This document shows positions 1 to 7,309 of a stretch of 64,000 bases of DNA, one piece after another (position 1 is the stretch's first letter; every line of letters starts with the position of its first letter). Made by a program: the position numbers and the translations under genes. This stretch comes from Eubacterium sp. (GTDB taxonomy: Bacteria > Bacillota > Clostridia > Lachnospirales > Lachnospiraceae). Below the pieces are notes generated by a model. The model saw nothing but the letters and a program-made list of their open reading frames with translations. It was not told where the DNA came from and did not search any database. The stretch is taken from contig JAFZRN010000039.1 of assembly GCA_017619835.1 (NCBI GenBank), positions 18,229 to 82,228 of the forward strand, written 5' to 3'.

Positions 1-215
1 CGATCAAAGAGGCGGCGGGAGATAACGAGATAAATCTTGCCGATTACGTTATGATTGGCGACAGATTCTATGATATAGACGGAGCCAATGCAAACTCGAT
101 CGATTCCATAGGAGTTCTTTACGGATACGGAAAAAGAGACGAGCTTGAGAAGGCGGGCGCAACCCATATCGCCGAAACAGCAGAGGACATATTGAAAGTG
201 AAAGGAATTATATAG
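1..215 (+). CDS. HAD-family hydrolase, C-terminal part (gene starts before the window)
   Basis: Only the last 70 codons are present, in the frame whose first whole codon is at base 3, ending in TAG at 213-215. The residues MIGDRFYDIDGANAN, followed by SIGVLYGYG, match the motif III/IV end of phosphoglycolate-phosphatase-like HAD enzymes: GDR plus D-I-x-GA for Mg2+ and phosphate handling, and the SIGVLxGYG tail typical of the Gph/PpaX group. It is probably a cytoplasmic small-phosphoester phosphatase; the substrate cannot be inferred. A cation-efflux remnant follows after 5 bases. Confidence 0.8.
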   Translation, partial: IKEAAGDNEINLADYVMIGDRFYDIDGANANSIDSIGVLYGYGKRDELEKAGATHIAETAEDILKVKGII

Positions 216-220
216 GAACT

Positions 221-361
221 ATGGAAAGAGAAATAAGCCGTGACCGCGTGATCGTCAGGACCAGCATAATAGGTATTATTGCAAATGTCTTCCTGGCTGC
301 ATTTAAAGCATTTCCGGAATATGACATTCATATAGCTGTGGATATCGACTTTAGTGAATAA
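221..361 (+). pseudogene. Internally deleted cation diffusion facilitator (CDF) gene remnant
   Basis: A 46-codon reading frame from ATG 221 to TAA 359-361. Its first ~30 residues (MEREISRDRVIVRTSIIGII, then ANVFLAAFKA) look like the N-terminus and start of the first membrane helix of a CDF metal transporter. The last ~16 (FPEYDIHIAVDIDFSE) look like the C-terminal cytoplasmic domain of the same family. The roughly 250 residues expected between them are missing and the junction is in frame, as after one internal deletion. All metal-binding Asp/His motifs are lost, so it cannot transport. It sits directly behind the HAD gene, probably once in its operon. A full-length CDF of another subgroup lies at 25974-26870. 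Confidence 0.7.
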
Positions 362-364
362 AAC

Positions 365-1453
365 ATGAGAAAGAATTTTATCGACAATTTAAGATGGATG
401 GATGTTTTTCTGCTCATCCCATATCATGCCTCACAGGCATTCAATACATGGGGTGAGTTGAATTATATCTTTTTCGCACCCAACAGAGGCATCAGCAGTT
501 TCATAGTATTCTTCAGTCCGTTCTTCATGCCGCTTCTTTTTATGCTTGCGGGAATGAGTACGAGATATGCGCTGAAGAAACGTTCTTACTCGCAGTATAT
601 TGCGGAAAGAATAAAGAGGCTGATGGTTCCTTTTCTGTTTGGAACTTTAGTATTCTGCCCGATCCTTGCTTACATTGGTGATAAGACAAACTTTGGATAT
701 AACGGAAGCTTTTTCGGACACTATAAAGTGTTCTTCACCAAATGGACCGATCTTTCGGGCTTTGACGGAGGCTTCGGAGTCGGACAATTCTGGTTTCTGT
801 ATTTTCTATTTGTAATATCGCTGGTTTCAATCCTGATATTTAAGGTGGTGGATCACATCAGGAAAGGTACGTCCGGCAGGACACTCCCATTCTGGGCAAT
901 CTGCCTTCTGGTAATCCCGCTTCCTTTCCTATATGACCTGTTAGCGGTTGGCGGAAAAAGCTTCGCTGAGTATATGTATATTTTTCTTATCGGTTATTAT
1001 CTGATGTCGGATGATAAGGCTATAGAAAAAGCCGAAAGATACAGATTTATTTCTCTGGCAGTCGGGATTGTAGCTGCTGTTTTGAATGTATATATGTTCA
1101 TCTGGTCGGGAAAAGATTTTGGTGTTATCAATGTTATAGCTAAAGCATTTGCCGAATGGTTTATGATACTTGCACTTATCGGAATCGGAAAGAATAAGCT
1201 TGATTTCAAAGGCAAGGTTTCAACCTATATGTCTCAGAGATCCTTCCCTTATTTCAGTATTCATTTCCTTTGGATCGTTCTGTTTCAATATTGGTTATCC
1301 AATGCTCTTGGGAATAATATCGCTTTATTATATTTTGTTCCTGTCATACTTGCATATATTGTAACGATGATATGTTCAGAGCTTGTATTAAAGAGCAGGG
1401 TGCTTTGTTTCCTGATGGGAACCAAACAGGTTCAGAAATCCGAAAAGAATTAA
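365..1453 (+). CDS. Acyltransferase family 3 integral membrane protein
   Basis: 362 residues with about ten hydrophobic segments. The N-terminus (NLRWMDVFLLIPYHASQAF) has the layout of the acyltransferase-3/OafB-MdoC family, in which a conserved His in the first helix region (here in IPYHASQ) acts in O-acyl transfer. Members move acetyl or succinyl groups onto cell-surface glycans. The protein ends in a short basic tail (KQVQKSEKN). ATG 365 follows the CDF remnant by three bases and has no clear ribosome binding site of its own, so it may be translated from an upstream message. The acceptor glycan is unknown. Confidence 0.8.
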   Translation: MRKNFIDNLRWMDVFLLIPYHASQAFNTWGELNYIFFAPNRGISSFIVFFSPFFMPLLFMLAGMSTRYALKKRSYSQYIAERIKRLMVPFLFGTLVFCPILAYIGDKTNFGYNGSFFGHYKVFFTKWTDLSGFDGGFGVGQFWFLYFLFVISLVSILIFKVVDHIRKGTSGRTLPFWAICLLVIPLPFLYDLLAVGGKSFAEYMYIFLIGYYLMSDDKAIEKAERYRFISLAVGIVAAVLNVYMFIWSGKDFGVINVIAKAFAEWFMILALIGIGKNKLDFKGKVSTYMSQRSFPYFSIHFLWIVLFQYWLSNALGNNIALLYFVPVILAYIVTMICSELVLKSRVLCFLMGTKQVQKSEKN

Positions 1454-1475
1454 TATAAAGAAGGAGAGGTAAGCT

Positions 1476-2114
1476 GTGGCAGCAAGATATGAAGAAGATA
1501 AGCTTGTAATAAAACCTTTATTTTCTCTCTTTAAGAGAAAGACAGAGATCCCATATGAAAAGATAGAGAGGATTGAATTTCCCCAGGGAGAGGATGTCTT
1601 CTTCTATATGAAAAACGGTAAAGTGATAAAGGTCAACGACCCCGGAATAGTAATATTCTATACAGGCTTTGGTGAGATGCTGAGAAAATACAGGATTCCA
1701 TATAAATGTTTGTTGGAAGGCACGGCAGATGCATCCATTCAAAAAGTGAGAGAGAAAGCTGATCAAGTAAAAGAAGCGGCGCTTACATATGCGAATCGAT
1801 CCCTGAAAGAAAAGCTTGGATCGGAATATGAACTTGATGCAAAGATAGTTGAGCGAATAGTAAGTACTACTATTGAGTTTCGTCTGCTTAAGAATGGATA
1901 TGTACTGGAAGAAGCGAATCAGGATAATAGTATAGATAATGAGCCGTTGGTTGATGAAATGGATCTTGCATATTTATGTGAGTGGAATCCTGAGTATGAA
2001 GAGGGTAAATATACTTTTTTAGAGGAAGCAGAAAATACGCAGGCATGCGAAGAATATATTGACAGAGTAGTGCTCGAGAATATTTATAAAGAAGAGGAAA
2101 TAGAGTATGAGTAA
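1476..2114 (+). CDS. Hypothetical soluble acidic protein
   Basis: 212 residues, GTG start at 1476 with AGGAGAGG six bases upstream. No family recognised. The first ~90 residues (ARYEEDKLVIKPLFSLFKRK, then alternating beta-like segments such as IPYEKIERIEF) could form a small PH-like beta domain. They are followed by a Lys/Glu-rich helical stretch and a very acidic C-terminus. No signal peptide or membrane helix. The last 8 bases overlap the next gene, indicating translational coupling with that membrane protein. Confidence 0.65.
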   Translation: MAARYEEDKLVIKPLFSLFKRKTEIPYEKIERIEFPQGEDVFFYMKNGKVIKVNDPGIVIFYTGFGEMLRKYRIPYKCLLEGTADASIQKVREKADQVKEAALTYANRSLKEKLGSEYELDAKIVERIVSTTIEFRLLKNGYVLEEANQDNSIDNEPLVDEMDLAYLCEWNPEYEEGKYTFLEEAENTQACEEYIDRVVLENIYKEEEIEYE

Positions 2115-2532
2115 GTTTAGGATGCCTAAAATTAATTCTATTCGTTTTGGTGCGGTATGGATAGTGATATCTTTAGTTATCGGGATATTATTGCCTGCTG
2201 TTATTTGGATTATCACAGGTTCTTTCTATTGGGGATTAAGTATTATCGGGGGAATCATTCTTTTAGGATTTATAATAGTATTTAACATAGAAATGAAACA
2301 GGATTCTGATAAGAAACCATACTACGAGAGATATCTTAGCGAAGATATACCGTTTGACTCCGATAAGCAGATAGCTGTAATTAAGTGTAGTATCTGTACC
2401 GGAGAACAGGTGGCAGGTTTTAAGAATAAAGAAGATGGTCATTTCACTGAAGTAATGTTAATAAGAGGGGCTAAGGATTTAGAAAAGTTTAAGGAAATAT
2501 ACAATATAGCAGAGATAAAAAAGGAATACTAA
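2107..2532 (+). CDS. Hypothetical membrane protein with two N-terminal helices
   Basis: 141 residues. Two hydrophobic segments (about residues 13-36 and 39-60) are followed by a soluble acidic domain ending in IAEIKKEY. The cytoplasmic part carries an ICTGEQVAG motif with Cys residues at about 97 and 100. No family recognised. The start codon overlaps the preceding gene by 8 bases, so the two products are probably made together and may interact at the membrane. Confidence 0.65.
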   Translation: MSKFRMPKINSIRFGAVWIVISLVIGILLPAVIWIITGSFYWGLSIIGGIILLGFIIVFNIEMKQDSDKKPYYERYLSEDIPFDSDKQIAVIKCSICTGEQVAGFKNKEDGHFTEVMLIRGAKDLEKFKEIYNIAEIKKEY

Positions 2533-2561
2533 AAATTCCGGTTTATGGAAGGCGTTTATAT

Positions 2562-3077
2562 ATGGCAAATATTATAACCGGTACCAGAATAATATGTTCC
2601 ATAGCTTTGTTGTTTTGTCCTGCTCTTTCAGTTGCATTTTATCTATTGTATATAATTGCAGGAATTTCAGATATGATTGATGGAACTATAGCAAGAAAAA
2701 CGTGTACCGTTAGTGAGTTCGGCTCTACATTAGATACAGTTGCTGATTTTATCTTTGTTGTTATATGCATGATCAAGTTATTACCAATATTAGATATTGC
2801 AATTTGGGTGTTTATCTGGATTGGGATCATTGCAATAATAAAGGTGATAAACATTGTGTCTGGGATTATAGTGCAGGGAAACTTTGTATCAGTTCATTCT
2901 GTGATGAATAAGATTACAGGTTGTTTGTTATTTCTATTACCTTTTACAGTGGGATTTGTTGAATTACGGTACAGTGTAGTAGTTGTATGTGTAGCAGCTA
3001 CCTTAGCCGCAATTCAAGAAGGTCATTACATCAAAACAGGAAGGTATGAGAAAAGTAATAGAATATACAAGGAATAA
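2562..3077 (+). CDS. CDP-alcohol phosphatidyltransferase family protein
   Basis: 171 residues, multi-pass membrane protein. It has the full family signature D-x2-D-G-x2-A-R-x8-G-x3-D-x3-D: D-M-I-D-G-T-I-A-R, then G-S-T-L-D-T-V-A-D. These Asp residues bind the metals and the CDP-diacylglycerol pyrophosphate. Family members transfer a phosphatidyl group to glycerol-3-phosphate, inositol, serine or a second lipid. The protein is about the length of PgsA, but its context does not identify the acceptor. The ribosome binding site is weak. Confidence 0.85.
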   Translation: MANIITGTRIICSIALLFCPALSVAFYLLYIIAGISDMIDGTIARKTCTVSEFGSTLDTVADFIFVVICMIKLLPILDIAIWVFIWIGIIAIIKVINIVSGIIVQGNFVSVHSVMNKITGCLLFLLPFTVGFVELRYSVVVVCVAATLAAIQEGHYIKTGRYEKSNRIYKE

Positions 3078-3115
3078 CATCGATGAATATTTTTAAGATT
3101 TAGAGGTAAAAATGT

Positions 3116-3481
3116 ATGGAGTTAAAAAAACTGGACTATGATCTGACCATCTGTAAAGTATCAGATGTTAAGAATATTGATTTGAGTAAGGATTTCTACT
3201 TTGTCGGAAAGACTGATGAAGAAATCTCTCTGGTATGTAAAACCGATGATGTGCCGGATAATACAACTATACGTGATGATGGCTGGCGTGGTTTTCGTAT
3301 TCAGGGAGTATTGGATTTTTCTCTTGTTGGAATTCTTTCAAAGATTTCCGGGATTCTTGCAGATAATAATATAGGGATATTTGCAGTATCTACATATAAT
3401 ACGGATTATATTCTTGTGAAAAAAGAAAACTTTGGGCATGCTTTAGAGGTGCTCTCAGATGCGGGTTATGCCATTGATTAA
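3116..3481 (+). CDS. ACT-domain protein
   Basis: 121 residues. The C-terminal half (FRIQGVLDFSLVGILSKISG, then ILADNNIGIFAVSTYNTDYI) is a typical ACT domain of the ACT_7/CASTOR-like type, which usually binds amino acids or nucleotides as an allosteric sensor. The N-terminal half (LTICKVSDVKNIDL, then FYFVGKTDEEISLVC) is probably a second, diverged ACT unit. Stand-alone members are common in Clostridia and their ligand is usually unknown. ATG 3116 has GAGG about ten bases upstream. A GNAT acetyltransferase follows after 29 bases. Confidence 0.8.
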   Translation: MELKKLDYDLTICKVSDVKNIDLSKDFYFVGKTDEEISLVCKTDDVPDNTTIRDDGWRGFRIQGVLDFSLVGILSKISGILADNNIGIFAVSTYNTDYILVKKENFGHALEVLSDAGYAID

Positions 3482-3510
3482 GGATTTGTTAGAAGGTAGA
3501 AGGAGTATGT

Positions 3511-3981
3511 ATGGATATTGTATATAAAAATCTAACGGAAGCAGAACTGGAAAACTTTATTGATATGAGGATCAAACAGTTGACTGAAGAATATGAGTCA
3601 GAGGGAAGAACTGTCCCAAGTGATGTAGATCTCAAATCTGCACTCTTTGACTATTATCATAAGCATATGTCGGATGGTACATTTGTTTCATGGCTTGCTA
3701 TGGATGGTGAGACGATTGTGGGAACTAGTGGAATGTCGTTTGTGGAAAAGCCGCCATATTTTTCTTGCCCATCGGGAAAGCTCGGCCTTCTTTCAAGTAT
3801 GTTTACTGATCCGAACTATAGGCGTATGGGGATTGCAAAAGAACTTCTTCATCGCGTTGTGGAAGAGGCAAGAGCATATGGGTGTGGATCGGTTCATATC
3901 ACTGCTTCGGATATGGGTGTAAAGTTATATACGGCATATGGTTTTAAACATAATGGAAACTTTATGATGTATAATTTTTGA
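3511..3981 (+). CDS. GNAT family N-acetyltransferase
   Basis: 156 residues. The acetyl-CoA loop is visible as FTDPNYRRMGIAKELLHRVV (R-x-x-G-I/A) after the beta4-like strand LGLLSSMF, with the terminal YTAYGFKHNG motif. The substrate is unknown. AGGAG lies just upstream of ATG 3511. It is one of at least five GNAT genes or gene stubs in the first 12 kb. Confidence 0.85.
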   Translation: MDIVYKNLTEAELENFIDMRIKQLTEEYESEGRTVPSDVDLKSALFDYYHKHMSDGTFVSWLAMDGETIVGTSGMSFVEKPPYFSCPSGKLGLLSSMFTDPNYRRMGIAKELLHRVVEEARAYGCGSVHITASDMGVKLYTAYGFKHNGNFMMYNF

Positions 3982-3990
3982 TAAAAAACA

Positions 3991-4023
3991 TGTCGTTCAC
4001 ACAGAATTTGTGTCGTTCACACA
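3991..4023. repeat. 13-bp direct repeat pair downstream of a GNAT gene
   Basis: TGTCGTTCACACA occurs at 3991-4003 and again at 4011-4023. The copies are 20 bp apart start to start, about two helical turns. The central ACACA-gaatt-TGTGT is also a small inverted repeat. It may be a protein binding site; no function can be assigned. Confidence 0.5.
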
Positions 4024-4112
4024 ATGGCTATTGATTTTTTATGAAAAATAAGTAATTATAATGTTCTGTATAATTAGATTGACAAGGGTTTCTATTTGTT
4101 ACTCTCTCTCAT

Positions 4113-4152
4113 GAAAGAACAGCTTGGGAAATTTGCTGTTCTTTCTTTTTTG
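4113..4152 (+). terminator. Rho-independent terminator
   Basis: An 11-bp perfect stem (GAAAGAACAGC at 4113-4123 with GCTGTTCTTTC at 4135-4145), an 11-base loop, then TTTTTTGTT. It lies between the GNAT gene and the next membrane-protein gene. Confidence 0.85.
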
Positions 4153-4217
4153 TTAAGGGGGTTTATGATATATTATATTGGATAACAAATCGCAGTTTGT
4201 CTGTGAAAGGATTTGAG

Positions 4218-4718
4218 ATGAATAACAGTATTTTAGTGATTGGCGGTGCAGATGGTCCGACTGTTCTATTCCTTTCCGAAATAGGTTGGCTTAATATATT
4301 TGGTTTGATAATAGTGGTATTGTTGTTAATTCCAAATATCATATATGCTTTAAAGGAAAAGAACGGGGAAAACAAATGTACAAATAAATTCATGAATATT
4401 CTGGAACAAATTGGTCGTTATGGGAGTATGTTTCTAATGGTATTCAACATTGGCTTAGCGGAATTTGGGTTTTGGTCTGTTGGAGCCTTTATTGTTTACT
4501 TGTTTGGAAACATATTATTAATGACTTCTTACTGGCTGATTTGGGTGCTATATTTTAGAAAGAAAACACGTTGGAAACAGATGGCATTGGCACTTATTCC
4601 GACGGGTATATTTTTGCTGAGCGGTATAACAATGCTTCACGTTTTATTGATTATATTTGCGGTGACTTTTGGAATAGGACACATATACGTTACGAGTAAG
4701 AATTATGATTACGAATAG
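4218..4718 (+). CDS. Multi-pass membrane protein with N-terminal IGGADGPT motif
   Basis: About 166 residues with roughly five membrane segments. ATG 4218 is preferred over an upstream TTG (4197) because AAAGGA lies about nine bases before it. The N-terminus reads NNSILVIGGADGPTVLFLS. The G-G-A-D-G-P-T core is the same as a motif in the beta subunit of Na+-translocating decarboxylases, but the rest of the protein does not resemble that subunit and is far too short. Function unknown. Its end overlaps the next GNAT gene if that gene starts at 4705. Confidence 0.6.
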   Translation: MNNSILVIGGADGPTVLFLSEIGWLNIFGLIIVVLLLIPNIIYALKEKNGENKCTNKFMNILEQIGRYGSMFLMVFNIGLAEFGFWSVGAFIVYLFGNILLMTSYWLIWVLYFRKKTRWKQMALALIPTGIFLLSGITMLHVLLIIFAVTFGIGHIYVTSKNYDYE

Positions 4719-5256
4719 GTATAAGAAAATGAAAAATTATTATGATGACGGAGAATTGAAAATCCGAAGTATGATACCGGAAGATGCAAAGGTATTGTAT
4801 GATACATATCTTTCCTACGGATGGCATCCTCAGATCAAAACTTATGAAGATTATTATATAGAACAGGAAAAAGGCGAAAGACTTGTATTCGTTGCTGAAT
4901 ATAAAGGTGAAGTGAAAGGTCAGTGTACTCTTGTTCTTCATCCAACAGAAGGCCCTTGGGGTGGTAAGGATTATCCTGAAATTGTCGATTTGACAGTGTT
5001 CTCTGATATTCATTGCAAGGGTATAGGAAACAAGTTGCTTGATGTGGCAGAAAGTGAAGCTGCGAAATTGTCTGATATGGTGTTTTTGGCTGTTGGATTA
5101 CACTCCGGTTATGGCCCTGCACAGCGAATCTACAGTAAACGCGGATACATTCCGGATGGAAGTGGTGTCTGGTATCAAAACAAAGTTCTGGAGCCGTATA
5201 CACCTTGTGTTAATGACGATGACCTGCTTTTGTTTTTATCAAAAAATCTAAACTGA
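4705..5256 (+). CDS. GNAT family N-acetyltransferase
   Basis: 183 residues from ATG 4705; ATG 4729 is equally possible and has AGG nine bases upstream. The GNAT core is clear: IVDLTVFSDIHCKGIGNKLL, with the C/H-x-G-I-G acetyl-CoA loop, and the late GPAQRIYSKRGYIPDG. The WHPQI, PEIVDL and GYGPAQRIY segments resemble uncharacterised GNATs of Clostridia. The overlap with the membrane protein in front suggests coupled expression. Substrate unknown. Confidence 0.85.
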   Translation: MITNRYKKMKNYYDDGELKIRSMIPEDAKVLYDTYLSYGWHPQIKTYEDYYIEQEKGERLVFVAEYKGEVKGQCTLVLHPTEGPWGGKDYPEIVDLTVFSDIHCKGIGNKLLDVAESEAAKLSDMVFLAVGLHSGYGPAQRIYSKRGYIPDGSGVWYQNKVLEPYTPCVNDDDLLLFLSKNLN

Positions 5257-5270
5257 CATAGGTGAAAAAC

Positions 5271-5774
5271 ATGGATAATAAATCGTTATATATTCTGGCA
5301 GGATATGACGACCTGACAGAAGAAAAACTATCAGCAATACAAAACAAACTATATGAAGCGGGATTCGAAGGATTTCAGACAAAAAATATCCCTATGCATT
5401 TTACTCTGGGATCTTATGATTGCAATCGCGAAGAAGACCTTATAAACCGCTTAAAAAGTATAGGTGATACAATCGAGACATTCGAGGTATCATTCAATCA
5501 TACTGGCTTGTTCAGGCTTCCGGAAAATGATGTTTTATTCATTAAGCCGGAATTAAGCAGGGAAATGCTTTCGCTGAAAGACCATTTTCTGGATAGTAAA
5601 GATCAATTCGAGTGGTCTCCTCACAGTACCTTGCTGATTGATAAATCTGATGTTATTCAAAAAGCAATGCCGATAGTATTAGATGAGTTTTCTCCTTTTG
5701 CCGGAAAGGTGAAAAAGCTTTATCTTTATGAATTTTGGCCGACAAGACATATTTTAACAGTTGAGATCATGTAA
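5271..5774 (+). CDS. 2H phosphoesterase (2'-5' RNA ligase-like) family protein
   Basis: 167 residues from ATG 5271, chosen over GTG 5262 because AGGTG lies about seven bases before the ATG. It has the two H-x-T/S-x motifs of the 2H fold: HFTL at about residue 42 and HSTL at about 118. These form the active site that opens or makes cyclic or 2'-5' phosphodiester bonds in RNA or nucleotides. The substrate is not predictable. The gene lies in a run of small enzymes with short spacers. Confidence 0.85.
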   Translation: MDNKSLYILAGYDDLTEEKLSAIQNKLYEAGFEGFQTKNIPMHFTLGSYDCNREEDLINRLKSIGDTIETFEVSFNHTGLFRLPENDVLFIKPELSREMLSLKDHFLDSKDQFEWSPHSTLLIDKSDVIQKAMPIVLDEFSPFAGKVKKLYLYEFWPTRHILTVEIM

Positions 5775-5794
5775 GAGAATATAGGAGTAAAAGA

Positions 5795-6403
5795 ATGAAA
5801 CACATTATCACGGTTCAACACACACAGTCAGTTCACCACACGAATGGAATGGTTGGTTCTTGGACTGATTGGGATTTAACGGAGCTTGGGAAAAATCAGG
5901 CTGATCATATTGGTAAAAAACTAAAAGAAGAACTGGCAGGAAAAAAAGTGATCATGTATTCTTCGGATCTAAAGCGTGCTAAACAGACTGCTGACGAGAT
6001 TGCAAAATATCTGGAAGTAAATCCGATATTAAAGAAAGAATTGAGAGAAAGAAATCTTGGAAAATGTTGTGGAAAGTCAGTACAGTGGCTTCGCGAGAAT
6101 ATTGAATCACCTGAGAATACAGTTGATGACAGATTATTTTCAGATGGTGAGAGCAGACGTGATGCATGGAATCGTCTTTTACCATTCTTTGAAGACGTGA
6201 TGGCAAGCGAAGAAGAAAATATAATCATCGTATCCCATGGAGATCTTTTAAGTATCTGGAATGCTATGTATCTGGGACTGCCGGTTGAATCATATTATCA
6301 GGTAGATATACATGGCCCGGCGGGAGGAGTATCTCACATGATCACCGGTGATGACGGAAAACATAGAGTAAGACATATCAATGATATGTCCTATATTGTG
6401 TAG
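5795..6403 (+). CDS. Histidine phosphatase family protein with altered RHG motif
   Basis: 202 residues, phosphoglycerate-mutase-like fold. The N-terminal catalytic motif, normally R-H-G-[EQ]-T, reads V-Q-H-T-Q-S: the His is kept, but the preceding Arg is Gln and Gly is Thr. The later parts are normal: WDLTELGKNQA, YSSDLKRAKQTA, a glutamate in ELRERNLGKC, and the second His in IIVSHGDLL. Several Clostridia carry this QHT variant, so it may be a subfamily with a different substrate rather than a dead enzyme. Confidence 0.8.
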   Translation: MKHIITVQHTQSVHHTNGMVGSWTDWDLTELGKNQADHIGKKLKEELAGKKVIMYSSDLKRAKQTADEIAKYLEVNPILKKELRERNLGKCCGKSVQWLRENIESPENTVDDRLFSDGESRRDAWNRLLPFFEDVMASEEENIIIVSHGDLLSIWNAMYLGLPVESYYQVDIHGPAGGVSHMITGDDGKHRVRHINDMSYIV

Positions 6404-6418
6404 CGAAAAAAGGAGAAT

Positions 6419-6961
6419 ATGATGAGAGCGTTGGTTATCAATTGTAGTCCTGTCAAAACTGGTGCTACTGCAGAAATCAGTAGAATTGTTTCAGAGGAAC
6501 TGGCTGACAGATATGATGTTAAATCTGTTTGTATTGATGATTATGATTTTTCTTTTTGCAGGGGATGCAGGAGTTGTCATGCAACAGCAGAATGTGTTCA
6601 ACAGGATGATGTAGATATTCTGATGAGCGAATTTGAACAGGCAGATGTGATCATATCGGTATCACCTTCCTATTGGGCTGATGTTCCGGGCCAGTTTAAG
6701 GCTTTTATAGATAGATGCACACCCTGGTGCAATACACATGAGCCACACAAGAGTATTCCGTCTGGAAAAAAAGGTTATGCCATTGCTCTTCGTACCGGTC
6801 CCAATGTTGCTGAGTGTAACAGAATTATTGGAACTATCGAACATTTTTATGGACATCTTGAAGTGGATTGCTGCGGCGGATTAGGACTTACATCAATCGA
6901 ATATAGGGAAGATGTTGAAACCAGAAAGCAGGAAATAATAGATTTTTGTAAGGCTATCTGA
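6419..6961 (+). CDS. NADPH-dependent FMN reductase / flavodoxin-like protein
   Basis: 180 residues. The FMN phosphate loop is INCSPVKTGATAEISR at the N-terminus, followed by the CRGCRSCHATAEC cysteine cluster and SPSYWADVPGQFKAFIDR of the iron-sulfur-flavoprotein-like NAD(P)H:FMN reductases. It probably reduces quinones or metals, or shuttles electrons in the cytoplasm. ATG 6419 has AGGAG upstream. A related protein is at 18576-19109. Confidence 0.85.
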   Translation: MMRALVINCSPVKTGATAEISRIVSEELADRYDVKSVCIDDYDFSFCRGCRSCHATAECVQQDDVDILMSEFEQADVIISVSPSYWADVPGQFKAFIDRCTPWCNTHEPHKSIPSGKKGYAIALRTGPNVAECNRIIGTIEHFYGHLEVDCCGGLGLTSIEYREDVETRKQEIIDFCKAI

Positions 6962-7037
6962 CAAGTCAGAATCGATAGCTGAGTTGAATAACGACTAAAA
7001 GGGTTATGAATAGAGAAGATACCGGTTTTCTTTCTTG

Positions 7038-7066
7038 TTGACATTTCCAACTTATCGGCGTATTAT
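7038..7066 (+). promoter_or_regulatory. Consensus sigma-A promoter of the attenuated leader
   Basis: TTGACA (7038-7043), exactly 17 bp, then TATTAT (7061-7066). The predicted transcript starts near 7073, just before the leader peptide reading frame. It is one of the best promoter matches in the window. Confidence 0.8.
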
Positions 7067-7101
7067 GGCATGCATATTAATTCAAAGAGGAAATGAAACT
7101 G

Positions 7102-7158
7102 ATGCTGATTAACAGTAATAAAAAACAGCATAAGCAGAGAAGACGTAGGTTTTTGTAG
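7102..7158 (+). CDS. Arg-rich leader peptide (18 codons)
   Basis: ATG 7102 to TAG 7156-7158 encodes MLINSNKKQHKQRRRRFL. AAAGAGG lies 11 bases upstream; an in-frame ATG at 7093 is too close to it. The peptide ends in four consecutive Arg codons plus Phe-Leu. It lies between a strong promoter and a set of alternative hairpins, the architecture of a ribosome-sensing transcription attenuator. The Arg run includes the +x+ pattern known to favour macrolide-dependent ribosome stalling in Erm leaders. That comparison is an inference. Confidence 0.6.
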   Translation: MLINSNKKQHKQRRRRFL

Positions 7159-7163
7159 CCACT

Positions 7164-7290
7164 ACAGATTATCCGTATGGCTGCTTGAACATATGTCTTG
7201 TTGCTGTACGGTGCTGTTAATAAGTAAAATATAAACAGAACCGTAAATGATCAGAAAGTGTATGAATATTTACGATTCTGTTTTTTCTTT
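7164..7290 (+). promoter_or_regulatory. Four-segment transcription attenuator (1:2, 2:3, 3:4 pairings)
   Basis: Segment 1 (ACAG 7164-7167, CCGTA 7173-7177) pairs with segment 2 (TACGG 7207-7211, CTGT 7214-7217). Segment 2, with one more T at 7218, can instead pair with segment 3 (AACAG 7234-7238, CCGTA 7241-7245) through two uninterrupted 5-bp blocks. Segment 3 can instead form the terminator with segment 4: AACAGAA 7234-7240 with TTCTGTT 7276-7282, and CGTAAAT 7242-7248 with ATTTACG 7268-7274, followed by a T run. Segment 1 starts six bases after the leader stop codon, so a ribosome stalled near the end of the leader would cover it, release segment 2 to form the 2:3 antiterminator, and allow transcription of 7310 onward. 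Confidence 0.7.
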
Positions 7291-7309
7291 ACTTGGAAAG
7301 GAGATTGAG

